The notes below the pieces were generated by a model that did not search any database, was not told the DNA's origin, and saw nothing but the letters and a program-made list of their open reading frames with translations. 64,000 nt of DNA from Planctomycetota bacterium (GTDB lineage Bacteria > Planctomycetota > UBA1135 > UBA2386). The position numbers and the translations under genes were made by a program. Position 1 is the first letter of the stretch; every line of letters starts with the position of its first letter. The stretch is taken from the NCBI GenBank assembly GCA_025459175.1, contig JALORC010000009.1:1-64000 (forward strand), given 5' to 3'. This document shows positions 8,901 through 16,483 of the stretch, one piece after another.

Positions 8901-10165
8901 CTGCCGAGTCCGAAGATGTCGAGGTGCTCGGCGCGGTTGGTGGGGTCGTTGGCCGTCTCCGGGGCCAGGAAGGGGATCGAGGCCGGATCGCGCAACGACT
9001 CGAGGTGCTGCGTCAGCGTCAGGCTGCTCGAGGCCAGCGGCGCCCCGGTCGTGGCGTCACGTGCGGCAGTCTGCCAATTGTAGAGGCGGACGCGACAGCC
9101 GCCCTTGGGCTGACGCCGGACCAGCACGCTCTGTGGGCTCAGGCCCCGGTGCACCAGGTGCAGTTCGTGCGTGTGTTGCAGCGCCTCGGCGATCTGGCGC
9201 AGGATCGACAGGCGATCGCCGGTGGTGAGCTTGTCGCCTTCGTCGCGCAGGAACAGGTCGAGCCGGGTGTCCTCGGGGCTGTAGTCGAAGACGAGGCCCG
9301 GGCCCTGTTCGCCTTCGAGGAACTCGAGAGCCTGCAGGATGCCGGCGTGTTGCACCCCTTGCAGCGACGTGAACTCACGGCGCGCGGCGCGGGCCAGGAT
9401 CTGGCGCTGCGGCGCGTCGCTGGTGGCCGCGACCGGGTAGATCCGGATGCGGCGCTGCACCCGTTCGGCGGCGGTGTGGTGAGCGAGCCAGTCCTGGTAG
9501 CCCGGCCCCTCCAACAACAGCTTGTCCAGCAGGTAGGTGTTGGCGAAGCGCTTGTGGCTCTCCGACTCGCGAATGCCGGCTTGCGCCAGCGCCATGGTGA
9601 TGGCCCGGGCCAGCGGTGCGTCGATGACCCGGCGTCGGCCGTCGTTCGGGCCCGGCTGGGTCAGCGCGTGCAGCAGGCTCTGGGTGCGCGGCGATCCTTC
9701 GCGGGTGCAGACGAAGCGGCGGGCGGTGTCGTCGAGCTCGACCTGCACCTCGCTGGCGGACAGGAAGACCAGTGGATCGAGGAACAGGCGATCGGGGTCG
9801 TGCTCGCGAAGGGCCTTCTGGCGGCGCAGCAGGCTGATGAGCCGTTTGCACTTGCGGTTGGTGACGAGGATCGGGCTGTCGCTCGTCTGCCGTTTGCCGC
9901 TGTCGCTGTGCCAGGTCCAAGTGTTGGCGTCGCCGGTGAGGCGGCCCGGCCGGCTCTTGATCTCGACCAGGAAGAAGCCCTTCTGCGTCAGGACGAGGGC
10001 GTCGACTTCACCGATGTTGCCGTCCGGGCTGACGAACTCGAACAGGGCCCAGATCCGGTTGGGCTCGACGTCGAGCAGCTTCTCGCGCAGGAAGTTGAGC
10101 GCTTCCTGTTCCCACGGGTGTGGCGTGTGGGCGAACGCGTTGAAGCGCGGCGAGTCGGGTTTCAT
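5921..10165 (-). CDS. pglW: BREX-2 serine/threonine kinase PglW (NERD domain, pseudokinase, kinase)
   Basis: 1414 aa from ATG 10165. PglW is the large kinase of BREX type 2/Pgl phage-resistance systems. Visible order: an N-terminal NERD nuclease-related domain with D55 and E68-I-K70 in 'EVDALVL...FFLVEIKSRPG'; a first kinase-like domain whose catalytic loop reads HRGLSPQS (about 339-346) and whose DFG position is YNW, so it looks inactive; a second kinase domain (about 520-800) with GQGSTAVV, K551, HRDIKPDN (about 637-644) and DFS in place of DFG; then a helix-rich C-terminus containing a 'LGLSTRAENVLERAGIETV' helix-hairpin-like segment (compare RNA polymerase alpha C-terminal domain). Length and domain order match known PglW. 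It heads the visible minus-strand BREX transcript. Confidence 0.93.
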   Translation of the reverse strand: MKPDSPRFNAFAHTPHPWEQEALNFLREKLLDVEPNRIWALFEFVSPDGNIGEVDALVLTQKGFFLVEIKSRPGRLTGDANTWTWHSDSGKRQTSDSPILVTNRKCKRLISLLRRQKALREHDPDRLFLDPLVFLSASEVQVELDDTARRFVCTREGSPRTQSLLHALTQPGPNDGRRRVIDAPLARAITMALAQAGIRESESHKRFANTYLLDKLLLEGPGYQDWLAHHTAAERVQRRIRIYPVAATSDAPQRQILARAARREFTSLQGVQHAGILQALEFLEGEQGPGLVFDYSPEDTRLDLFLRDEGDKLTTGDRLSILRQIAEALQHTHELHLVHRGLSPQSVLVRRQPKGGCRVRLYNWQTAARDATTGAPLASSSLTLTQHLESLRDPASIPFLAPETANDPTNRAEHLDIFGLGSIAWLLFTGRPPAADRGALLERLSRDGALLLSSALDNVASSLVELVRDSTRAKVAERYQTVAEFLRQLDEVENELTRPADEVFENPTAAQVGQRFPGGWLIKNRLGQGSTAVVFAVERDDGKGKERCVLKLALDPDQNATLRAERDVLRGLRHEAIVEHLGEIECDGHLGLLLASAGDHSLAARIRKQGLELEQLQRFGDDLLSALRYLEEKGVFHRDIKPDNLGVVPLGRGDRLHLVLFDFSLAKAPLAQTQVGTRAYLDPMLGQGKRRHYDPAAERFAAAVTLYEMATGRLPKWGDGRTAPELGEDEVDLRDESLFPSAAREPLTAFFARALRRDAAQRFDNIDEMRVAWQQAFAEIGKPGPRPVAADISLQAPIQLLGLSTRAENVLERAGIETVLQLLRVPQGRLTKGRGVGAVTRDELLRSLAELRSRFPEVQPGDELPPRRPRPTEDVAAEDTADEPSATFEQLVERLVPVPRTKTKKDQQPAELLRGLLFADPTTTEPQPWPTQTEVGKQHKTTTVVVHQVLAKARERWQRLAGVTEVRHALFSAVLTQGGITSIAEAVRMIADGFAAGIVESKRDRAARAMLRAAVEAEASLDEPRFEGNRRHDRVWLVVHQDHDGQPLQSSDLLRYAYDLGRRAKELAHAEPLPPPSRVLETLQQVPVPDGLPAISPDRLVRLAATAADVAVSGKLELYPRNMPAERALKLGHGVLLGASELSVQQIRERIHSRYPEAEALPVDVDRLGPLLHQVVPDLQWDAERSTFRFHSAPRPKLTGERTLPARGSSGSLPPLESPEVLEAKEFDERLQKAFAKFLVLSARREEHETVLQRLQARFGERLHVVSCEHELLRRLRAQTDREGIPWDSVLAADGAPPTSPEAKDLRQIVLEAASGLGDELGREPGHGTLVLTRLGMLARYGLLGTVVERLRERAYRSPQAEGALAGVWLLVATSGAQERPTVDGVPVPIPGARSDYVDVPRAWVQLGQRGRAG

Positions 10166-10334
10166 GGGGCGGGGTAGATGCGCTACGACCAGCGGCGGCG
10201 CGTCGGATACGGCCTGAGGCTCCTGCTCGCGCGAGTAGAGCTTGGTTCGACGGGGTGGGCAAGCACACAGGCGATGGCCGAGGGGTGGATTGGTTGGGCC
10301 ATGGCCGCAGGTCCACGACCGAGGTCTGCTCGCA

Positions 10335-10739
10335 TCACGGCCAGGTCTCCAGCACCCGCACCGCCCCCTTGCTGCTGATCCGGGCGACGATGGCACGCCG
10401 GCCCTTGCGAGAGCGCAGGATCGCCTCGATGTGGGGGCGAGCAGCGAGAATGGCGGCTGCCATCTGCGGTGCGGTCAGGTTGCCGTGCGACAAAGCGAAG
10501 TAAGGGACCTTGGCTTCCCGCACCGCGGCGATCTCGAGCGGTGACCGTCGGATGGCCTTGTCCTTCGTCAGCACGACCAGGCCTCGTTCGCCCGCTCGCG
10601 GCAGCCATTCGACATCGAGGCAGCCACGCCCGAACTCCTGCGGGACGGTGCGCACACTCATCCCCGCCAACCGCAACAACTCGATCACCGACCGACTGGC
10701 CAGGTCCTCGTCGACGAGGAACTCGACCGGCCTGGTCAC
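10335..10739 (-). CDS. PIN-like (VapC45/DUF5615-type) toxin
   Basis: 134 aa from a GTG at 10739 that overlaps the antitoxin stop by 4 nt (GTGA). An ATG at 10763 would give 142 aa. PIN-like ribonucleases of this type are the toxic halves of type II toxin-antitoxin modules. The sequence keeps the acidic pattern of the fold: 'FLVDEDLA' near the N-terminus, 'CLDVEWLPRAGERGLVVLTKDK' centrally and 'RRSPLEIAAVREA' after it, matching the PIN_10/VapC45 family closely. The coupling to the upstream DUF433 gene supports a toxin-antitoxin pair. RNA target unknown. Confidence 0.8.
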   Translation of the reverse strand: MTRPVEFLVDEDLASRSVIELLRLAGMSVRTVPQEFGRGCLDVEWLPRAGERGLVVLTKDKAIRRSPLEIAAVREAKVPYFALSHGNLTAPQMAAAILAARPHIEAILRSRKGRRAIVARISSKGAVRVLETWP

Positions 10740-11398
10740 GCCGCCGAGCTCACCTTCTCGCATCGGATGGCGTCCTCGACCTGCGCCAGCTCGAGCTCGT
10801 AGTCGGCGGCGAGGTCCGTCATCGATTCGCCGGCTTCGAACCGTTCGAACAGCACCCGAGTGGTGATGCGTGTGCCGGCGAGGACCGGGCGGCCGAAGGC
10901 TACCTGCGGGTCGATGACGACCCGCCGCGGCGCGGCGTCCGTCGACTCCAGCTCTGGCTTGGTCGTGAACGGGAACAGGCGGAGCGGGGTCGAGCCTTGC
11001 CACTGCACGCGCGCGGCATAGCACTCGACGACCTTGGGCAGCGCCAGTTGTCCCGGCACATCGAGGCTGACCAGCTTGCCCAGTTCGTCGGTGAACACCG
11101 ACTTGCCGTCGGTCCAGAACCTGCGCGTCGCCAGCGGGTGTCGTTGTTCGGGGTAACGCTTGGCCAGTGTGGTGACCGCCTTGCGCAGTTGCTGCAGCGG
11201 CACGCCGTGGAAGCGGCGGAACACCCCGAGCATGTGGATCTCGACCAGGTTCAGGAACGACAGCATGCCCTTGGTCTTGATGACCGGTGGGTGGCCAGGA
11301 CGTCCCTTGGTCCAGTAGCTCACCGTGCTGTCGGGCAGGCGAGTCAGGCGAGCTGCGTCGCGGGCCGTGTAGTTGGGGATGCTAGCGGCGTCCACCAT
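10736..11398 (-). CDS. DUF433 antitoxin-like protein with N-terminal DNA-binding region
   Basis: 220 aa. The N-terminal part 'YTARDAARLTRLPDSTVSYW' looks like a MerR-type helix-turn-helix recognising sequence. The C-terminal 55 residues ('VVIDPQVAFGRPVLAGTRITTRVL...', 'MTDLAADYELELAQVEDAI') are a DUF433 domain, found in antitoxins paired with PIN-like DUF5615 toxins. By analogy it neutralises the downstream PIN-like protein and autoregulates the pair. It starts 75 nt from the 3' end of the tRNA-Gly gene. This module sits exactly between the BREX region and the tRNA. Confidence 0.8.
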   Translation of the reverse strand: MVDAASIPNYTARDAARLTRLPDSTVSYWTKGRPGHPPVIKTKGMLSFLNLVEIHMLGVFRRFHGVPLQQLRKAVTTLAKRYPEQRHPLATRRFWTDGKSVFTDELGKLVSLDVPGQLALPKVVECYAARVQWQGSTPLRLFPFTTKPELESTDAAPRRVVIDPQVAFGRPVLAGTRITTRVLFERFEAGESMTDLAADYELELAQVEDAIRCEKVSSAA

Positions 11399-11472
11399 GC
11401 CTCCCGGGGCGCTCCGTCGCGAGCGCGCAGTGTGACTGGGAGCTGTGACTGGAAATCAGTCAGCTCGCAAAC

Positions 11473-11547
11473 TGGAGCGGGTGGCGGGGATCGAACCCGC
11501 GACATTCAGCTTGGGAAGCTGACGTTCTACCGCTGAACTACACCCGC
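11473..11547 (-). tRNA. tRNA-Gly (anticodon CCC), CCA encoded
   Basis: Read on the minus strand, the acceptor arm GCGGGTG pairs with CACCCGC, the anticodon stem TCAGC/GCTGA encloses the loop TTCCCAA (anticodon CCC), and the T arm is GCGGG-TTCGATC-CCCGC. Discriminator T is followed by an encoded CCA. All arms form. It marks the right border of the toxin-antitoxin/BREX island, a common integration site type, although I found no duplicated tRNA end in the window. Confidence 0.95.
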
Positions 11548-11670
11548 GGTCGAGCCGGCGAGGCTACCGCCGCCTCGCGTCGGATCAAGCCGCCGCTGCC
11601 ACGATTCCGCAGCCGTGCGCTGCCGGCGCCGACACCCACGCACGTGCGCGCCACCGCCGGCCGCCACCCC

Positions 11671-12693
11671 CTACCCGTTCACGAAGTGATCCATCGCATT
11701 CGTGAACCGCACGACCCCACCCGCCGGATCCACGACCACCCCCTGATACACCACGAACAACCCGACCAACGCCGCCACATTCGGGATCCCGACCGGCTGC
11801 AGCGCGACCCCACTCCCATCCAACACCCCGCCCCCGAACGACACCGCGCCGTTCAACCGGAACTCACCCTGCAGCCCCGGCACCACGACCCCCGGCGGCA
11901 GATACCCCAGCGCCGCCGCGACCACCCACAGCTGCCCGGCCGGCCCCTGCAGCACGATGTTCACGCTCCCGCCGATCGCGTACTGATTCCCCGCCACCCC
12001 GCTCGGATCGCTGCGATGCCGCACCGTGCTCGCCCCGCTCCACAGCAGCCGATGCGCGATCGGCACCGCGAGCGTGTTCGCGACCGTCGCATTCACGGCC
12101 CCCGACCCACCAACACCCTGCGCATACACCATCCCCGGACGATCCGTGCGCGGCGGTGACGAGCTCGCGGCCATCGTGACCAGCGGCTGGTTCGGCAGCG
12201 GCTGCGCGACCTTGCGGATCTCGATGACGATGCCGCTGGTGCCATCGTGCTGGAACGGCTGCTGGAACTGCACGCGCTGCCAGCCGCTGCCATACGTGAG
12301 CTGGAAGTTGCTGGCCTGCAGCACGAGGGTCGGCGGCGACGCGAAGTTCTGCGCGAACGTCGTCGACAGCGCGGTCGCGGTGGTGGGGGCGATGCGGATC
12401 TCGAGCTGCGCGTAGTTGACCGGGCCCGGGCTCAGCGCGTGCACTTCGATGGCGACCAGCGGGCCGGGGTTGGCGACCAGTTCCTGCCGCGGCACCAGGA
12501 TCTGGCAACGGCTCTCGGCGAAGCCGCCGGCGCCGGCGATGCCGAACGGGGCGATGTTGCCGCTGGTGTTCAGCAGGGTCTCCTGCGGGTGCGCCGTGAG
12601 CTGCTGGGCGGGGATCAGGCCGGTCAGCGCGAACGCGAGGACGGCGACGATGAGCTGGGTCGGGAGCATGCCGGGCCCGCCGAGCATACGCAT
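11671..12693 (-). CDS. Secreted protein of unknown function
   Basis: 340 aa from ATG 12693 (MRMLGGPGMLPTQL). A later ATG at 12669 is possible, but only the longer form has a positive residue before the hydrophobic signal segment 'LIVAVLAFALTGLIPAQ'. The mature part is rich in Gly, Ala, Val and Thr with beta-strand character ('LEIRIAPTTATALSTTFAQN', 'GSGWQRVQFQQPFQHDGTSG'). It ends with a Gly-rich segment like those in the proteins at 29452..32160 and 46050..47162. No catalytic motif is seen. Likely an exported surface or matrix protein. It is divergent from the beta-helix gene, sharing a 188-nt promoter region. Confidence 0.75.
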   Translation of the reverse strand: MRMLGGPGMLPTQLIVAVLAFALTGLIPAQQLTAHPQETLLNTSGNIAPFGIAGAGGFAESRCQILVPRQELVANPGPLVAIEVHALSPGPVNYAQLEIRIAPTTATALSTTFAQNFASPPTLVLQASNFQLTYGSGWQRVQFQQPFQHDGTSGIVIEIRKVAQPLPNQPLVTMAASSSPPRTDRPGMVYAQGVGGSGAVNATVANTLAVPIAHRLLWSGASTVRHRSDPSGVAGNQYAIGGSVNIVLQGPAGQLWVVAAALGYLPPGVVVPGLQGEFRLNGAVSFGGGVLDGSGVALQPVGIPNVAALVGLFVVYQGVVVDPAGGVVRFTNAMDHFVNG

Positions 12694-12881
12694 TGCCGGC
12701 GACCGCCGGCGTGGCGATGGCGCCACTTCCCGCGCTCCGCCGACCGATGCGCCGCACCGGTTGCCAGCCATCGGGTGTGCCACTGCGGGGCCGTCGCGAA
12801 TCCGGGCCGGTGCGAACTTCCCGCGGCCGCCGCCGGTGCGCCGCTGCGTAGGGCGCAGCACTCGTCCATCGCAAGGAACTC

Positions 12882-15287
12882 ATGCCGCACTCGTGTTGGG
12901 TGGTTTCGTTCCTGCTGGCCGCCACCGCCGCGGCACAAGCCACCGATTTCCACGTCGCCGCCGACGGCGACGACAGCCGCGACGGGCGCTCCCCGGCGCA
13001 GGCCTGGCGCACCATCGGGCGCGTCAACCAGGCGTTCGCCAGCGATGCGATCCAGGCCGGCGACCGCGTGTTGTTCCGCCGCGGCGACCTGTTCCGCGGC
13101 AGTCTGCAGCTGCTGCAGAACAACGACGAAGACGTCGAGTTCGCGGCCTACGGCGCCGGTCCGCGGCCGCGCTGGTCCGGGGCGCGGCCGCTCGGGCCCT
13201 GGGTGGCGCTCGGCAGCGACCGGTGGGCGGCACTGTGTCCGCAGCCACCGCATCTGCTCTACGTCGACGGCACCTTGCAGCAGCTCGCCCGCGAGCCGGA
13301 TGTCGGCAGCTTCTACACCGACGCGAGCACCGTCGCGTCGTTGAGTGACGCGGCCCTGGCCGCGGTGCCGGGCAGTCTGGTCGGGGCGGCGCTGGTGCTG
13401 CGCAACTACGACTGGTCGTTCGTGCGCACGCCGGTACTGAGCCAGAACGGCACCACGCTGGGCTTCGCGGGACTGGTCGAGGCGCCGGGCGCAGGACGCA
13501 ACTACCACGTCGAAGGCTTGCCGACCTTGCTCGACGCGCCCGGCGAGTGGTGGCACGACGCCGGCCAGGGTGTGCTGGTGCTGCAGCTCGCCGCCGGGCA
13601 ACAGCCGGACGGGCTCGCGATCGAGGCCGTGGTCGATGCCAGCGCGCTGTTCGGCGTCTGGAACCGTCGCTCGGTGCGGGTCCGCGACCTCGAGCTGCTG
13701 CACTACGGCGGCCGCGCCATCGATCTGCGCGGGGCCCTGTGCATCGGCAACGAGGTGCGCGACTGCTGGCTCCACGACCTCGCCGCTGGCATCTCGGTGC
13801 AGGGGCCCGCCGCGGTGGTGGCCGCCAACACCATCACCGACGTGATGTTCGAGGCGATCGAAGGCCGCGACTTCGGCGCCGGTTCGCTGCTGGTGGGCAA
13901 TGCCATCGAACGGGTGGCGATGCGCTTCGGTGGCGCGCCGAGTTCGGCCGCCGGCGAGTTCCTCGTCGATGCGATCGACGTCGACTGCCTGCCGGGCGCG
14001 ATCGTGCGCCGCAACGTCATCGACGAGGCCGGCTACAACGGCATCCGGGTCGACGGCAATGGCGCTCTGGTCGAGCAGAACATCGTGCGCGACACGATGC
14101 GAGTGCTCAGCGACGGCGGCGCGATCTACAGCTTCGGTGCCGGCTCGTTCGGCAACACGATCCGCCACAACATCATCGAACGCGTGCACGGCAATCGCGA
14201 CGGCTCGCGCTTCTTCGGCGCGGTCGGCATCTACCTCGACAACGACACCTCGTTCTGCGTCGTCGAGCACAACGTCGTCGTCGATGCGTCGACCAGTGGT
14301 CTGGTGGTCAACGCCGCGGCCCACGATCATCGCCTGACCGGCAACCTCGCCTACGGGATGGGGCACGGCCTGCAGCTGTCGGACTGGTTGCCGGCCCACG
14401 TGTTCGGCAACCGCATCGAGCACAACAGCCTCTACACCCTCTCACCCGAGTCGCGGCCGATGGTGCTCGAGTCGACGACCGGCTGGTATGCGATGGGCAC
14501 CTACGAGGGCAATCGCTACTACAACCCGTACGACCGCTACGCGGTGCGCGCGAGCCAGTACACGAACTCGCCGCAGTACACCCTGGCCGGCTGGCGGCAG
14601 CAGAACCCCGGCAACGATCTGCTCTCGCGCCAGCACTTCCTGCGGCTGCTCGCGCATCCGGTGCGCCAGGTGACCGGCGCCGAGAACCTCGGCAACGGCG
14701 ACTTCACCACCGACATCGCCGGTTGGACCGCGTGGGCCGGCAGCGGTTCGGCGGTGGCGACCTGGTCGCAGCCGCTCGGCTTCGTCGGCGGCGCGCTGCG
14801 GCTCGATGTCGTCGGGGCGGGCAACCCGTACGGGCTCGTGTATCGCCCCGGGTTCGCGGTCGGCGATGGCCAGTGGTATCGGTTGCGGTTCCGGGCTCGC
14901 GCTGCCGCGGCCGTCGATGTGCAGCTGCAGCTGCAGCGCCATGCCGGCGACTACGCGGTGCTGCAGGACCTTCGCTGGGTGCCGGTCGACCAGCGGTCGA
15001 CCCGGTTCGAACTCACGTTCCGCGCCGGCGTGACCGAGCCACAGGCGCGCTTGAACTTCCTGCTGCGCACCGCCGGCACGGTGTGGCTCGACGAGGTGTC
15101 GTTGGTGCCGGTCACCGTCGACGAGGATCCGGCGCGGACCCGTTCGCCGGTGTTCGTCAACGCCTCGGACCAGCCGCGCTCGTTCCCGCTGGTCGGTCCG
15201 CATCGCGACCTCGACGGTCGGCCGGTGACGTCGCCGTTGGTGGTGCCGCCCTGGTCGGGCGCGGTGCTCGTGCGCCAGCTGCCGTAG
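12882..15287 (+). CDS. Secreted right-handed parallel beta-helix protein with C-terminal carbohydrate-binding-like module
   Basis: 801 aa. A signal peptide ends near 'AATAAAQA'. It is followed by 'DFHVAADGDDSRDGRSPAQAWRTI', the usual opening of secreted pectate-lyase/NosD-like beta-helix proteins. The middle (about 250-520) contains successive coils of 'N-x-I/V-x-x...' type ('GNEVRDCWLHDLAAG', 'RNVIDEAGYNGIRVDGNG', 'EHNVVVDASTSGLVVN'). After about residue 590, 'NGDFTTDIAGWTAWAGSG' and 'YRLRFRARAAAAVDVQL' match the CBM4_9-like beta-sandwich pattern. It probably binds or cleaves polysaccharide outside the cytoplasm. The substrate cannot be told from sequence. Confidence 0.8.
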   Translation: MPHSCWVVSFLLAATAAAQATDFHVAADGDDSRDGRSPAQAWRTIGRVNQAFASDAIQAGDRVLFRRGDLFRGSLQLLQNNDEDVEFAAYGAGPRPRWSGARPLGPWVALGSDRWAALCPQPPHLLYVDGTLQQLAREPDVGSFYTDASTVASLSDAALAAVPGSLVGAALVLRNYDWSFVRTPVLSQNGTTLGFAGLVEAPGAGRNYHVEGLPTLLDAPGEWWHDAGQGVLVLQLAAGQQPDGLAIEAVVDASALFGVWNRRSVRVRDLELLHYGGRAIDLRGALCIGNEVRDCWLHDLAAGISVQGPAAVVAANTITDVMFEAIEGRDFGAGSLLVGNAIERVAMRFGGAPSSAAGEFLVDAIDVDCLPGAIVRRNVIDEAGYNGIRVDGNGALVEQNIVRDTMRVLSDGGAIYSFGAGSFGNTIRHNIIERVHGNRDGSRFFGAVGIYLDNDTSFCVVEHNVVVDASTSGLVVNAAAHDHRLTGNLAYGMGHGLQLSDWLPAHVFGNRIEHNSLYTLSPESRPMVLESTTGWYAMGTYEGNRYYNPYDRYAVRASQYTNSPQYTLAGWRQQNPGNDLLSRQHFLRLLAHPVRQVTGAENLGNGDFTTDIAGWTAWAGSGSAVATWSQPLGFVGGALRLDVVGAGNPYGLVYRPGFAVGDGQWYRLRFRARAAAAVDVQLQLQRHAGDYAVLQDLRWVPVDQRSTRFELTFRAGVTEPQARLNFLLRTAGTVWLDEVSLVPVTVDEDPARTRSPVFVNASDQPRSFPLVGPHRDLDGRPVTSPLVVPPWSGAVLVRQLP

Positions 15288-15299
15288 CCGCTCGCCGCC

Positions 15300-16403
15300 T
15301 CAGCGCCCCGTCGCCAGCTCGAACGCCCGCACTTCCGCCGCATGCCGATCGTGGCACAGGTCATCGGCATCGAAGTCGAGCAGCACGCCGGCATCATCGA
15401 GCGCCTGCAGCTGGCCCTGCTCGACGCCGCACAAAACCAGGAACCGCCGCTCCTCGCGCAGGTGCCGCATCAGCGCGCGCAGTTCGAGGGCCGCGGTCTC
15501 GTCGAGGGTCGGCAGCGCCGCCACGTCGAGCACCAGGGTTCGCTGCTGCGGGTCGGTGTGGCTCGCCCACAGGCCCAGATCGCCGAACGCATACTCCTCC
15601 GCCCCCGGCGGCGGCACGGCGCGGAACACGCCGACCTGCGGCCCGCCGGCGCCGGCGACCGGCACCAGTTCGATCCGGGCGGTGCGGTGCCAGAGCTGCA
15701 GCAGCAGCACCAGCAGCAAGAACCCGATCGGCGGCAGCGCGGCCCAGCCGGGCGCGTGTTCGAACGCGAGCGTGCCGAGGCCGGCGCCGAGCGCGAAGCT
15801 CAGGGGGATGCTGCCGAGCAGCAGCAGGCGCCACCAGGCCACCGCGCGCCGTGCCGCGGACAGCGGGCGGTTCCAGCCGAGGCCGCGCGCGGCCGAACGG
15901 GCGAGGTCGAGGCCGAGGTCGGTGGCGACGCCAGTCACGTGCGTGGTGCGCACGACGCCGCCGCTGATGCGGGTGATGGTCGCGTTCTGCAGGCCCATCG
16001 CGAACGCGGCGACCAGCGTCGCGGCGATCTGCAGCGCGCCGTCGGTGGTGCCGTTCGCGCTGCCGAGCGCCAGCAGCCCCGCGAACGCCGCCAGCAGCCC
16101 GACCTCGACCGCGATCGGCAGCGCGAACACCCGCTGCCAGCGGCGGGCCCGCGCCCATTCGAGCAACAGCCCGGCCGCGAACGCCCCGGCGGTGAACGTC
16201 GCCACCAGCGCCGCCATGTAGCCGGCGGCCCCGAACGTGCCCTTGGCGACCCCGACGCCGAACTGCGACACCGCGCCGGTCAGGTGCGAGGTGACCTGAC
16301 TGCAGGCGACGATCGACAGCGCGTTGGTGTAGCCGCCGATCCACGACAGCGATACCGCGAGGCGGGCCTGCTGGGCGAACGAATGGGCGGAGGCGGCGAG
16401 CAT
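15300..16403 (-). CDS. DUF1275 (YoaK-like) membrane protein fused to a STAS domain
   Basis: 367 aa from ATG 16403 (MLAASAHSFAQQARLAVSLSW). The N-terminal about 215 residues are the DUF1275 integral membrane family: 'WIGGYTNALSIVACSQVTSHLTG' in the first helix and 'GLQNATITRISGGVVRTTHVTG' later, with about six hydrophobic segments. After the last membrane helix ('LPPIGFLLLVLLLQLWH') comes a soluble C-terminus with 'TLVLDVAALPTLDETAALEL' and 'RFLVLCGVEQGQLQALDDAGV', the strand-helix layout of STAS domains that regulate anion transporters and anti-sigma systems. The fusion suggests a regulated transporter, with no known substrate. It ends 12 nt from the convergent beta-helix gene. Confidence 0.8.
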   Translation of the reverse strand: MLAASAHSFAQQARLAVSLSWIGGYTNALSIVACSQVTSHLTGAVSQFGVGVAKGTFGAAGYMAALVATFTAGAFAAGLLLEWARARRWQRVFALPIAVEVGLLAAFAGLLALGSANGTTDGALQIAATLVAAFAMGLQNATITRISGGVVRTTHVTGVATDLGLDLARSAARGLGWNRPLSAARRAVAWWRLLLLGSIPLSFALGAGLGTLAFEHAPGWAALPPIGFLLLVLLLQLWHRTARIELVPVAGAGGPQVGVFRAVPPPGAEEYAFGDLGLWASHTDPQQRTLVLDVAALPTLDETAALELRALMRHLREERRFLVLCGVEQGQLQALDDAGVLLDFDADDLCHDRHAAEVRAFELATGR

Positions 16404-16483
16404 CGGCGCGCGGACGGTAGCGGCAGCGGGGCGCGAGTTCCCGCGCGCATGTGCCGGCCCGAGCGCGTAGCTTCTCGCGGCCC

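Noticed and set aside
11473..11547. att site duplication of the tRNA-Gly 3' end
   Set aside because: The defence genes sit beside the tRNA, but no second copy of its 3' end was found within the window.
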